IMG/VR virus record: IMGVR_UViG_3300031566_000395
Location: 1-22,617 of that record
Direction: 5' to 3' (one strand)
DNA: 22,617 nt
DNA from: a virus
Shown here: piece by piece, positions 6,379 to 11,993 of the stretch
How positions within the stretch are numbered: position 1 is the first letter of the stretch
Layout of the letters: each line of letters opens with the position of its first letter
Position numbers and translations under genes: made by a program
Notes under the pieces: model-generated
The model's input: only the letters and a program-made list of their open reading frames with translations
The model's database searches: none
Told to the model about the DNA's origin: nothing

Positions 6379-6510
6379 ATGACTTTATCTCACGTATTAC
6401 TTTGGATATCAATCCCATTTGTAATCACTACAGTACTGTTTGGATTTTACAAAGGGGAGAACGTTTATTATGAATCAGATAAGTACGACGGGAATGGAAC
6501 CGCACATTAG
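6379..6510 (+). CDS. 43-residue single-span membrane protein
   Basis: A frame from ATG 6379 encodes MTLSHVLLWISIPFVITTVL, then FGFYKGENVYYESDKYDGNG and TAH. Residues 4-24 make one membrane helix, followed by a polar tail. A TATAAT-like box at 6350-6355 lies upstream without a clear -35. The gene overlaps the next frame by 41 bases. The translation is protein-like and fits the run of tiny membrane proteins here; no family is recognised. Confidence 0.6.
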   Translation: MTLSHVLLWISIPFVITTVLFGFYKGENVYYESDKYDGNGTAH

Positions 6511-6694
6511 AAGTCGTTATGACTTTGCAATGAGTTCATTCTCCAGAATGTATGGAGTCAAGAATGTACTAAACTCACAAACTATACCAACCTTCTGTAG
6601 AGAGTGGGCTATTGATGATGAAAAAAATATACCAACAGGAACATTAACAACAGTTGATTTCTATTTTAGAGACTTATGGATGAGGGACAATTAA
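6470..6694 (+). CDS. Small soluble hypothetical protein
   Basis: The 74-residue protein starts at ATG 6470, supported by AAAGGGGAG at 6451-6459 about 10 bases upstream; an earlier TTG in frame is rejected. It reads MNQISTTGMEPHIRSRYDFA and ends YFRDLWMRDN. It has no membrane segment, unlike most genes around it. The C-terminal end overlaps the next micro-gene by 19 bases. No family is recognised. Confidence 0.68.
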   Translation: MNQISTTGMEPHIRSRYDFAMSSFSRMYGVKNVLNSQTIPTFCREWAIDDEKNIPTGTLTTVDFYFRDLWMRDN

Positions 6695-6759
6695 TTGTAA
6701 TTAGTTTTTATACTTTCATTGGATTATTTTTATTTGTACTTTCTTTAATTTCAGAATAA
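6676..6759 (+). CDS. 27-residue single-span membrane peptide
   Basis: The frame encodes MDEGQLIVISFYTFIGLFLF and VLSLISE: a short acidic N-terminus and one hydrophobic helix. A GGATGAG context gives little ribosome-site support. The stop overlaps the next ATG (TAATG), and four further genes follow in the same end-to-start fashion, which is the best evidence that it is translated. Confidence 0.5.
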   Translation: MDEGQLIVISFYTFIGLFLFVLSLISE

Positions 6760-6845
6760 TGACACACTATATTACAGCAATGCTAATACTAACTTCAATA
6801 ACATCATTTGTTTTATGGGGTATCAATAACGCGTATCCATCATGA
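6759..6845 (+). CDS. 28-residue single-span membrane peptide
   Basis: ATG 6759 overlaps the upstream stop. The product reads MTHYITAMLILTSITSFVLW and GINNAYPS, with one membrane helix at about residues 4-20. It overlaps the next gene by four bases. No family is recognised. Confidence 0.5.
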   Translation: MTHYITAMLILTSITSFVLWGINNAYPS

Positions 6846-6931
6846 TGAGTGGTCTTTTTGTATTCTTATTTGTCATACTACTGGTTAGTGGTATGGAATT
6901 AACATGGGCAGTTAAACAAGGAAAGAGATGA
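6842..6931 (+). CDS. 29-residue single-span membrane peptide
   Basis: The frame starts ATGATG at 6842 and reads MMSGLFVFLFVILLVSGMEL, then TWAVKQGKR. One strong membrane helix is followed by a basic C-terminus, giving a clear expected orientation by the positive-inside rule. It overlaps both neighbours by four bases. Confidence 0.55.
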   Translation: MMSGLFVFLFVILLVSGMELTWAVKQGKR

Positions 6932-7089
6932 TGTTACAGTTTGCTAGGTTTTGTGGGACTGTACTAAACAACCCATACGGATTAGGATTCCTATCATCTA
7001 TTTTAATTTTGGTTCCCATCGTGGGAATGTGGGCAGTTCATAAATATCAGTGGGAACACTGGGAACCTTTCACGAGGAAACATAAATGA
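6928..7089 (+). CDS. 53-residue single-span membrane protein
   Basis: The frame starts at ATG 6928, overlapping the upstream stop (ATGA). It reads MMLQFARFCGTVLNNPYGLG, then a hydrophobic span at residues 19-36 (LGFLSSILILVPIVGMW) and a Trp/His-rich basic tail (HKYQWEHWEPFTRKHK). The stop overlaps the next ATG. No family is recognised. Confidence 0.6.
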   Translation: MMLQFARFCGTVLNNPYGLGFLSSILILVPIVGMWAVHKYQWEHWEPFTRKHK

Positions 7090-7295
7090 ATCCAGTAATT
7101 TTAATCGGTTGTTTTACGCCACTGGTTTTAATTTTTATAGTAATGAAACTTGCTGTGTGGGTATCTGCTGTTAACGACGAAAAAAACTATGTCGGAAAAG
7201 AACCTTTACGAAAACGGGGACCATTCTTGGACAATGTATATGCAGACGTTGACGAAGAGGAAGAAGAATATGGAGATCGCACAGACTATAGATAA
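7086..7295 (+). CDS. Small membrane protein with acidic tail
   Basis: The 69-residue protein begins MNPVILIGCFTPLVLIFIVM, one N-terminal membrane helix, and ends in a strongly acidic tail (DVDEEEEEYGDRTDYR). It overlaps the previous stop by four bases. The poly-Glu codons double as a GAGGAAGAAG ribosome-site-like run for the next gene at 7270. Function unknown. Confidence 0.68.
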   Translation: MNPVILIGCFTPLVLIFIVMKLAVWVSAVNDEKNYVGKEPLRKRGPFLDNVYADVDEEEEEYGDRTDYR

Positions 7296-7419
7296 TGCTC
7301 TTTATCAACACTATACAATTGAACAAGGAAAACCTGTACCAAACTGGAGATATATAAAAGATCAAGACTGGTGGTATGAATATCTTAAAAATTTAGGATT
7401 AGATCCAAGAAATCCATGA
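7270..7419 (+). CDS. Small soluble hypothetical protein
   Basis: The 49-residue protein is taken from ATG 7270 (MEIAQTIDNALYQHYTIEQG), with GAGGAAGAAG just upstream. Earlier in-frame starts at 7150 (TTG) or 7189 (ATG) would give long overlaps with the previous gene and lysine-rich sequence that looks like an out-of-frame shadow. The rest is Trp- and Tyr-rich (PNWRYIKDQDWWYEYLKNLG). The stop overlaps the next ATG. Confidence 0.62.
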   Translation: MEIAQTIDNALYQHYTIEQGKPVPNWRYIKDQDWWYEYLKNLGLDPRNP

Positions 7420-7625
7420 ACGAAGAAGAGTATTATGATGAGAATTATGACTACACAATAAGTGTAAGAATAGAAGATATAAAGCTCCTACATCACTGTG
7501 TGAAAGAAACCATTAAGTATTGGCCAGGAGCTCCAGCCAGACCTTATGAAGAACAGGAACAGTTATGGGCCCTAAGAGATAACTTATTTAAAATAATACT
7601 TGAGTACCAATTTAATAATTCATGA
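7416..7625 (+). CDS. Small acidic hypothetical protein
   Basis: The 69-residue protein has an acidic Tyr-rich start (MNEEEYYDENYDYT) and a helical remainder containing WPGAPARPYEEQEQLWALRD. It has no membrane span. It is joined to both neighbours by ATGA overlaps. No function can be assigned. Confidence 0.66.
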   Translation: MNEEEYYDENYDYTISVRIEDIKLLHHCVKETIKYWPGAPARPYEEQEQLWALRDNLFKIILEYQFNNS

Positions 7626-7828
7626 ACTTATTACTACATCCACATACTAATGTAAGCGATCCTGTGTGGTCGGTCATTTTTATGGTCTTTCTTTCTCTTT
7701 GTATGGCTGGTTATAGTATCTACTATATACTAGGAGTTGATGAAAGAGAATCTCATGGGAGCAATGACGCCACCGAGCAGGAAGAGCTGCTACAACTTCC
7801 GAGTGACGGAGATCAATCGTGTTCTTGA
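7622..7828 (+). CDS. Small membrane protein overlapping the nuclease gene
   Basis: The 68-residue protein has a membrane helix at about residues 15-37 (DPVWSVIFMVFLSLCMAGYS) and a polar tail. Its last 89 bases overlap the start of the nuclease-like gene in another frame, so one of the two ends may differ from the call. The ATG overlaps the upstream stop (ATGA), which supports this start. No family is recognised. Confidence 0.62.
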   Translation: MNLLLHPHTNVSDPVWSVIFMVFLSLCMAGYSIYYILGVDERESHGSNDATEQEELLQLPSDGDQSCS

Positions 7829-8216
7829 TGGTGATACTATTGATGTTACAATTGATCTTGGTTTCGATCTCTACAAGAAAGAGAGAGTTAGAGTCGCGGG
7901 TGTCGATACACCAGAAAAGAGGACGAAGAATCTAGAGGAGAAGGCACTTGGAATCGACGCAACCAACTGGCTCAAAGAGAAATTGGAAAGTACTATTGCT
8001 GGTGACGATGAGTTGTCTGTTAGGACTGAACTTGTTGGTGGCGTCGGTAAATATGGCCGTCTTCTTGGTTGGTTATACATTGGGGACGAGTCAGTGTCCC
8101 TTAACGAGCAAATGATTGCCGAAGGATATGCGTTACCCTATGCAGGTGGAACAAAAGACATGAACCTGGAATTGTTGAGAGAGATTAGACGTAAGTTTGG
8201 AACTCTAGTAGAATAA
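7740..8216 (+). CDS. Staphylococcal-nuclease-like endonuclease
   Basis: The 158-residue protein has the thermonuclease signature. LDGDT places Asp32 as the calcium ligand, and RVAGVDTPE supplies Arg51, Asp56 and Glu59 with the same spacing as Arg35, Asp40 and Glu43 of staphylococcal nuclease. YGR at residues 105-107 supplies the second arginine. All catalytic positions are present, so it should cleave DNA or RNA in a calcium-dependent way. There is no signal peptide, so it acts inside the cell, perhaps in host DNA breakdown or nucleotide recycling. The start may be ATG 7740 or a later ATG (7755, 7764); conserved sequence begins only near residue 19. Confidence 0.88.
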   Translation: MKENLMGAMTPPSRKSCYNFRVTEINRVLDGDTIDVTIDLGFDLYKKERVRVAGVDTPEKRTKNLEEKALGIDATNWLKEKLESTIAGDDELSVRTELVGGVGKYGRLLGWLYIGDESVSLNEQMIAEGYALPYAGGTKDMNLELLREIRRKFGTLVE

Positions 8217-8219
8217 TAT

Positions 8220-8381
8220 ATGAAATTCAATTTAGATATGGAGGACTATACGATCCTCATTAACGCACTTCATTATTATAAGAAGGTTGAGAAGAAAGGA
8301 AACTTTCAACAGTATGACGAGAAAAGAATAAACTCTCTCCGTGATAAGATGGCCAAACAGATAACTAATCTTTATACATAG
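8220..8381 (+). CDS. 53-residue hypothetical protein
   Basis: The frame from ATG 8220 encodes MKFNLDMEDYTILINALHYY and a lysine-rich helical tail ending NLYT. It follows the nuclease stop by three bases. It has no membrane span or known motif; the helical, charged pattern suggests a small DNA- or protein-binding factor, which is only a guess. Confidence 0.62.
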   Translation: MKFNLDMEDYTILINALHYYKKVEKKGNFQQYDEKRINSLRDKMAKQITNLYT

Positions 8382-8394
8382 AAAAGAACTTTGA

Positions 8395-8679
8395 ATGAAT
8401 AAGATGCAAAAAATTGTAAACGGTCTTGCTATTTTCTCTAGTCTTATTTCCTTAACCGTCGTTGGTGCTGGTGGTTATGTCTATCTTGAAAAGGACAATA
8501 TTATTGAAGGTGTCAAATCTCAAGTTGCTGGTGCAGCAGCAGAAGCAATTTCTGGAGCACTTCCTGGAATGATGGATTCTGCAATGCCAGAACTTCCTGG
8601 TGCTACTGGTGGTGCGATTCCTTCTACTCCTGGTACAAGTGGTGGTATCGGTGGTGGGACACCAGGTCTTCCATTCTAA
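8395..8679 (+). CDS. Membrane-anchored Gly/Pro-rich protein
   Basis: The 94-residue protein has an N-terminal hydrophobic segment at residues 9-31 (GLAIFSSLISLTVVGAGGYV). An Ala-rich helix follows (GAAAEAISGALPGMMD), then a low-complexity Gly, Pro, Ser and Thr tail ending GGTPGLPF. The first segment lacks a clear signal-peptidase site, so it is more likely a membrane anchor. It lies just before a larger virion-type gene and is probably co-transcribed with it. Function unknown. Confidence 0.68.
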   Translation: MNKMQKIVNGLAIFSSLISLTVVGAGGYVYLEKDNIIEGVKSQVAGAAAEAISGALPGMMDSAMPELPGATGGAIPSTPGTSGGIGGGTPGLPF

Positions 8680-8685
8680 AATTAA

Positions 8686-9471
8686 ATGAATATCCCTCGT
8701 ATTGGTGCTAATCAAATTAGAATCGACAGAGTTGATATTCTACCAGTTAGAAGTATACTAAATGATGTACCTCCGATTCAAAACCTTGATCCCCCAGTCA
8801 CTATTCAGATAGGTAATCCTATCATTGACATGCCTGGGTGTGTTGAGGCGCACGAAAGTAATAACCCACTGAATGAGAATAGTAACGATGCAAGAGGAAT
8901 CGTTACTTATTGTGATGGAAATATTCCTAGTTTTAATCCACCGGACTACAGCGGTTTGGAAGAATTAGAAACACCAACTCAAGAGGTTGATACTAGGTTT
9001 GAGGAACCAAAGGAATCAAATACAAATACGGATGGGAAAGATAATTTACCACCACCTTCACTAGAATGTCCTACAGCTGTTCAGAAAGCACAAGAACCTG
9101 TAGGGACATATGTCAATGGATATAGAGAACAGGTAACTGAATATAAGTTGATCGATGGTGTCTGTGTTCAGATTACAGAGACTGTAGGTATCCCGGAACA
9201 AGTCTTGGCTGGTCTTCCTAGTGGTGGTCAAGTAATGCAGGTTGGTGGTATTGCAGTGATTGCAACTACATCTGCACTATTAGCAAAACCGTTGGCGGAC
9301 ATACTATTGAAAGTAGTCAAACCAACGGTTAAGAAAGTTACAAAGAAGATTGCCGCTATTCGGGGGAAACAACTGAAGACCTTGTCTGTAAAGGAGCGCC
9401 AAGCAGAGCAGCGGGATCGGAATCAAACGATTGCAAAGTTGAAGTCTGTGAAGGCGAAGACGAAGAAGTAG
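8686..9471 (+). CDS. Probable virion-associated protein
   Basis: The 261-residue protein has a Pro- and Asn-rich N-terminal half, a central GTYVNGYREQVTEYKLIDG segment and a hydrophobic stretch (VGGIAVIATTSALLAKPLA) at about 190-207. The C-terminus is very basic (KKVTKKIAAIRGKQ...KAKTKK). No enzyme motif is seen. Size, composition and position next to other probable structural genes suggest a virion or assembly protein; this is inference. The last 116 bases overlap, on the opposite strand, the end of the convergent gene at 9356-10174. Confidence 0.65.
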   Translation: MNIPRIGANQIRIDRVDILPVRSILNDVPPIQNLDPPVTIQIGNPIIDMPGCVEAHESNNPLNENSNDARGIVTYCDGNIPSFNPPDYSGLEELETPTQEVDTRFEEPKESNTNTDGKDNLPPPSLECPTAVQKAQEPVGTYVNGYREQVTEYKLIDGVCVQITETVGIPEQVLAGLPSGGQVMQVGGIAVIATTSALLAKPLADILLKVVKPTVKKVTKKIAAIRGKQLKTLSVKERQAEQRDRNQTIAKLKSVKAKTKK

Positions 9472-10174
9472 GTCTAGGGATAGAATGACGATGTTGTGGA
9501 ACAACAGTAACATTCTGAACCACTACATCAGCACAGATTTTATAGTAAGGACTTCTGGGATGAAAACTAATTCCAGATTTCATTAACTCACCGCAGTTCT
9601 TGAGTCTTGCAATCTCAAAGTCCAGTCTCTTATTAGCTGTGATTTGTTGTTGCAATTCAATTTGAGTTTGTGCTGCCAACTTACATTGATCTTGAAGAGT
9701 CTTGTCTAGAGGACGAGACCAAGTAACAGAAAATCCAAGACCTAAATTGTAATTATCTTTCTGTCCAGTTCTTACAGGGATTTCATATACAACACGTCCT
9801 GGATTATCTGGGATGCCATCACCAATGCCATTACCATCCTCATCAAAACGACCTGTGAAATCAGTCACATCGTATACAGGGTCATTGTAGTATGGTTCCC
9901 AAGGTAATGACCTGGAGACTGCTCCAGTAACGTATGGTGTAACATTCATTGTGGGACCTTGACACTGAATACCTCCCCCGTAGGTGTTTGTAATATAAGG
10001 TCCCTGGAGGACTTGGATGGCTTGGTTGGTAACTGAACCAGAACTATTAGCAACAGGGGCAGCACTAGCACTGACACCCCCAACAGAATTTGCAAGAACC
10101 TTTGTAGGGGATAATAAACCAATTCCAAGCGATGCAAGTATTACTAGATTAACTCTCTTCTTCAAAAATTTCAT
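9356..10174 (-). CDS. Exported protein with coiled segment, cyanophage type
   Basis: Taken from the ATG at 10174, the 272-residue protein begins MKFLKKRVNLVILASLGIGL with a signal peptide and a likely cut after VLANS or VLA. An alternative ATG at 10207 would add 11 polar residues in front of it. After a Ser/Val-rich linker come YDVTDFTGRFDEDGNGIGDG, which looks like a calcium-loop pattern (DEDGNGIGD), and a helical Gln-rich stretch (QTQIELQQQITANKR) that could coil. The tail is Ser/Pro rich. It is the last of three reverse-strand genes that all have signal peptides. No Shine-Dalgarno site is evident. Exported envelope protein or virion component are both possible. Confidence 0.68.
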   Translation of the reverse strand: MKFLKKRVNLVILASLGIGLLSPTKVLANSVGGVSASAAPVANSSGSVTNQAIQVLQGPYITNTYGGGIQCQGPTMNVTPYVTGAVSRSLPWEPYYNDPVYDVTDFTGRFDEDGNGIGDGIPDNPGRVVYEIPVRTGQKDNYNLGLGFSVTWSRPLDKTLQDQCKLAAQTQIELQQQITANKRLDFEIARLKNCGELMKSGISFHPRSPYYKICADVVVQNVTVVPQHRHSIPRPTSSSSPSQTSTLQSFDSDPAALLGAPLQTRSSVVSPE

Positions 10175-10304
10175 ATTATAATAACTATTGTGTTCAAATA
10201 AGTTCATAGTAGTTATAATCTTCAGTCAATGAAAGTCATAGACTTATCTGGTAGTATATATGGTCCTTTTACTGTATTATGAAAAGATGAAGCGTTAGAA
10301 AAAG

Positions 10305-10733
10305 TTACTGGCTAAAAATGGAAGTCGTATCAGTTACTGACTCTATCAACGTTTCTCTTTGAATAATTGTTTGGTTTTGAAGACCAGGCCCGCTGTATGT
10401 TTCTGTAAACTGAAAGGCCGCACCAGGATTTGTTTGTGTGAAACTCGGCCTGTTTGATAATCCTACCCATCGTGAAGTCACTCCTTCTATATTATTAGGG
10501 GTTGTTTGAGTTCCAGGACTCAATTCCCCTGATGCTGTAATTCCACTGCCAGTCACTGAAAATTGATATCCAGTACTGTAGTCCATCGAATTGATGGTTT
10601 CTGTAATCTGTTGTGTAGTCTCTGTATGACTTGTCATACTGCCCTGGCTGAAGTTTGGGACTACTGGTACACCATATGCTGGTTGAAGTGACCCTAGTAC
10701 CAAACTCAACAATCCGATTTGGATTATTTTCAT
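10305..10733 (-). CDS. Exported Ser/Thr-rich protein
   Basis: The 142-residue protein begins MKIIQIGLLSLVLGSLQPAY, a signal peptide with cleavage expected after AYG. The mature part is rich in Thr, Ser, Gln and Gly (TTQQITETINS, FSVTGSGITASGELSPGTQT), typical of beta-rich fibrous or surface proteins. Its ATG overlaps the stop of the upstream reverse gene (TGATG on that strand), so the two are co-translated and share the SGSGI motif, suggesting related folds. Function unknown. Confidence 0.72.
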   Translation of the reverse strand: MKIIQIGLLSLVLGSLQPAYGVPVVPNFSQGSMTSHTETTQQITETINSMDYSTGYQFSVTGSGITASGELSPGTQTTPNNIEGVTSRWVGLSNRPSFTQTNPGAAFQFTETYSGPGLQNQTIIQRETLIESVTDTTSIFSQ

Positions 10734-11227
10734 CAGTCGATGACAGTGATCTCGGACACAAATTGTCCTGTTGCCGTAGTACCAGCGCCACCGGCTGTTA
10801 CTGTGAGAGCACCTGTAGTCGCTACAGTACCAGCCAAAGATCCAGCAACACCAGCAGTGTAAGAAGTTACATTACTGAAGTTGGGGATCTGACCGACAGT
10901 AGCAGCACTACTTGGGATTGCATCACCCTGTGTGAAAGATGTGCTATATGTGAAAGCATTTCCATCAGTTGCCTGAGTTGCTGCGATAGTTCCAGGAGAA
11001 TAGATGCCACTAGTAATACTGCCAGCAGAAATAGTTCCTGCTGTGGTGCCATCAGTAGTATTGATACCACTACCTGAAATACTATAAGAATTACCAACTC
11101 TTGTGGCAGTTGATCTAGCAGCTTCAACAGTCAGTTGAATGCTAGAACTCTGACTACTAACAAGCCCTCCAGCATTTGCAACACTGGCTGTCATCATTAA
11201 CATAATAAAAGGTAAGAACCTTTTCAT
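10733..11227 (-). CDS. Exported Gly/Ser/Thr-rich protein
   Basis: The 164-residue protein begins MKRFLPFIMLMMTASVANAG, a clear signal peptide with cleavage after ANA. The mature part is built of short Gly, Ser, Thr and Ala repeats (TTDGTTAGTISAGSITSGIY, GVAGSLAGTVATTGALTVTA), suggesting a beta-solenoid or adhesin-like fold. It contains the SISGSGI motif that recurs as SVTGSGI in the following gene. It is first in the reverse-strand operon and has a late-promoter-like site at 11254-11261 upstream. Confidence 0.74.
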   Translation of the reverse strand: MKRFLPFIMLMMTASVANAGGLVSSQSSSIQLTVEAARSTATRVGNSYSISGSGINTTDGTTAGTISAGSITSGIYSPGTIAATQATDGNAFTYSTSFTQGDAIPSSAATVGQIPNFSNVTSYTAGVAGSLAGTVATTGALTVTAGGAGTTATGQFVSEITVID

Positions 11228-11253
11228 TTGTTATCGAACTCATACACTGTTTT

Positions 11254-11261
11254 TATTTATC
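11254..11261 (-). promoter_or_regulatory. Probable late promoter, reverse strand
   Basis: Read on the reverse strand this is GATAAATA, one mismatch from TATAAATA, 27 bases before the start of the 11227 gene. It sits back to back with a forward late promoter at 11273-11280. Confidence 0.55.
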
Positions 11262-11272
11262 TAAAGGCGATC

Positions 11273-11280
11273 TATAAATA
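11273..11280 (+). promoter_or_regulatory. T4-type late promoter
   Basis: A perfect TATAAATA lies 33 bases before the ATG of the zinc-ribbon gene at 11314, in an 86-base divergent gap. Confidence 0.65.
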
Positions 11281-11313
11281 TACTTACTGTATAGGAATGA
11301 ACAGTTTACTATA

Positions 11314-11571
11314 ATGTCCGATAAAGAGCTATCTGACCTGTCATTTAACAGGGAAGAATGCCCCAAGTGTGGTGCAGTATGGTTAAATGGTAATCATATA
11401 TGGAGGACAGGCAACAAAGGTAATGAAGAAACTCTTCATAACTTAGTCTGCTCAAGAACAAATAATCCTCAATGTATTAACAAAAAATACAAAAAAGGAT
11501 TTGTCTATGAAAAAGCAGACTCCTGGGAAAAGAGATCTAAATTTATTGAAAAGTGGAATCCTAATGAGTAA
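11314..11571 (+). CDS. Small zinc-ribbon-like protein
   Basis: The 85-residue protein has CPKCGAVW (Cys16, Cys19) and a second pair, Cys46 and Cys54 (VCSRTNNPQC), consistent with one zinc site. The rest is basic and aromatic. Such small zinc proteins often bind nucleic acid or proteins, but no specific family is recognised. It starts the forward side of the divergent pair and overlaps the next gene by eight bases. Confidence 0.72.
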   Translation: MSDKELSDLSFNREECPKCGAVWLNGNHIWRTGNKGNEETLHNLVCSRTNNPQCINKKYKKGFVYEKADSWEKRSKFIEKWNPNE

Positions 11572-11725
11572 AAATCAAGTGAAGAAAGAAGAACTTAAAG
11601 TAAAAGTTCTAAAACTTAAAGACGAAGTATATAACGAACCAAAAACAGTTTGGCAAAAAGAAAAAGATCTAGCCCATAAGTATCTTAATAAGGTGTTAGA
11701 TATTCTAGAAGAATATAGATACTAG
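11564..11725 (+). CDS. 53-residue charged helical protein
   Basis: From ATG 11564 the product is MSKNQVKKEELKVKVLKLKD followed by more charged helix ending LDILEEYRY; a longer frame from 11501 would lie inside the zinc-ribbon gene. Leu and Ile fall at regular spacing, so a helix or coiled coil is likely. It overlaps the upstream gene by eight bases. Function unknown. Confidence 0.62.
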   Translation: MSKNQVKKEELKVKVLKLKDEVYNEPKTVWQKEKDLAHKYLNKVLDILEEYRY

Positions 11726-11730
11726 TTCTT

Positions 11731-11874
11731 ATGAACCCGGACAAGCCTAATCCTACAGGGATTGAGCCAGTCTGTCAAGTGGCTCTAGAAAAAGGGTTGA
11801 CAGACTATCAAAACTCTGTTACTATAAATAAGTCGAGAGGTTACGGAACCAACACATTCCTTAATCATTTGTAA
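11731..11874 (+). CDS. Possible small protein overlapping the psbA promoter
   Basis: A 47-codon frame starts at ATG 11731 (MNPDKPNPTGIEPVCQVALE), five bases after the upstream stop. Its first 20 residues look protein-like, but the last 25 codons run through the psbA promoter (11797-11830). No ribosome site is seen. It may be a real small gene or a chance frame. Confidence 0.3.
   Translation: MNPDKPNPTGIEPVCQVALEKGLTDYQNSVTINKSRGYGTNTFLNHL
11797..11830 (+). promoter_or_regulatory. psbA promoter, early and late
   Basis: TTGACA at 11797-11802, a 17-base spacer and TACTAT at 11820-11825 form a sigma70-type promoter. TATAAATA at 11823-11830, overlapping the -10 by three bases, is a perfect late motif. 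The -35 lies in the right arm of a 10-base inverted repeat (AGTCTGTCAA at 11769-11778, TTGACAGACT at 11797-11806). Confidence 0.75.
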
Positions 11875-11972
11875 CACCCCTTCAACCAAGACCTATAGGG
11901 TGTATAAACACGTCTTTCATATCTCTATCTTAGGGTGATAGAGAAATAGTAACTCCACCATTCCCTGATGGT
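11874..11972 (+). promoter_or_regulatory. psbA leader hairpins
   Basis: Three inverted repeats follow each other in the roughly 160-base psbA leader. ACACCC at 11874-11879 pairs with GGGTGT at 11898-11903. TCTCTATC at 11922-11929 pairs with GATAGAGA at 11937-11944 around a 7-base loop. ACCAT at 11957-11961 pairs with ATGGT at 11968-11972. There is no Shine-Dalgarno site before the ATG, so leader structure may affect stability or translation. Confidence 0.5.
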
Positions 11973-11993
11973 CTTACTTTTTTGTTCAAAACA

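Noticed and set aside
10655-11077. A 140-codon forward open frame
   Set aside because: It lies opposite the reverse-strand exported-protein genes, and its Cys/Ser-rich translation is typical of an antisense shadow of Thr/Gly-rich coding DNA.
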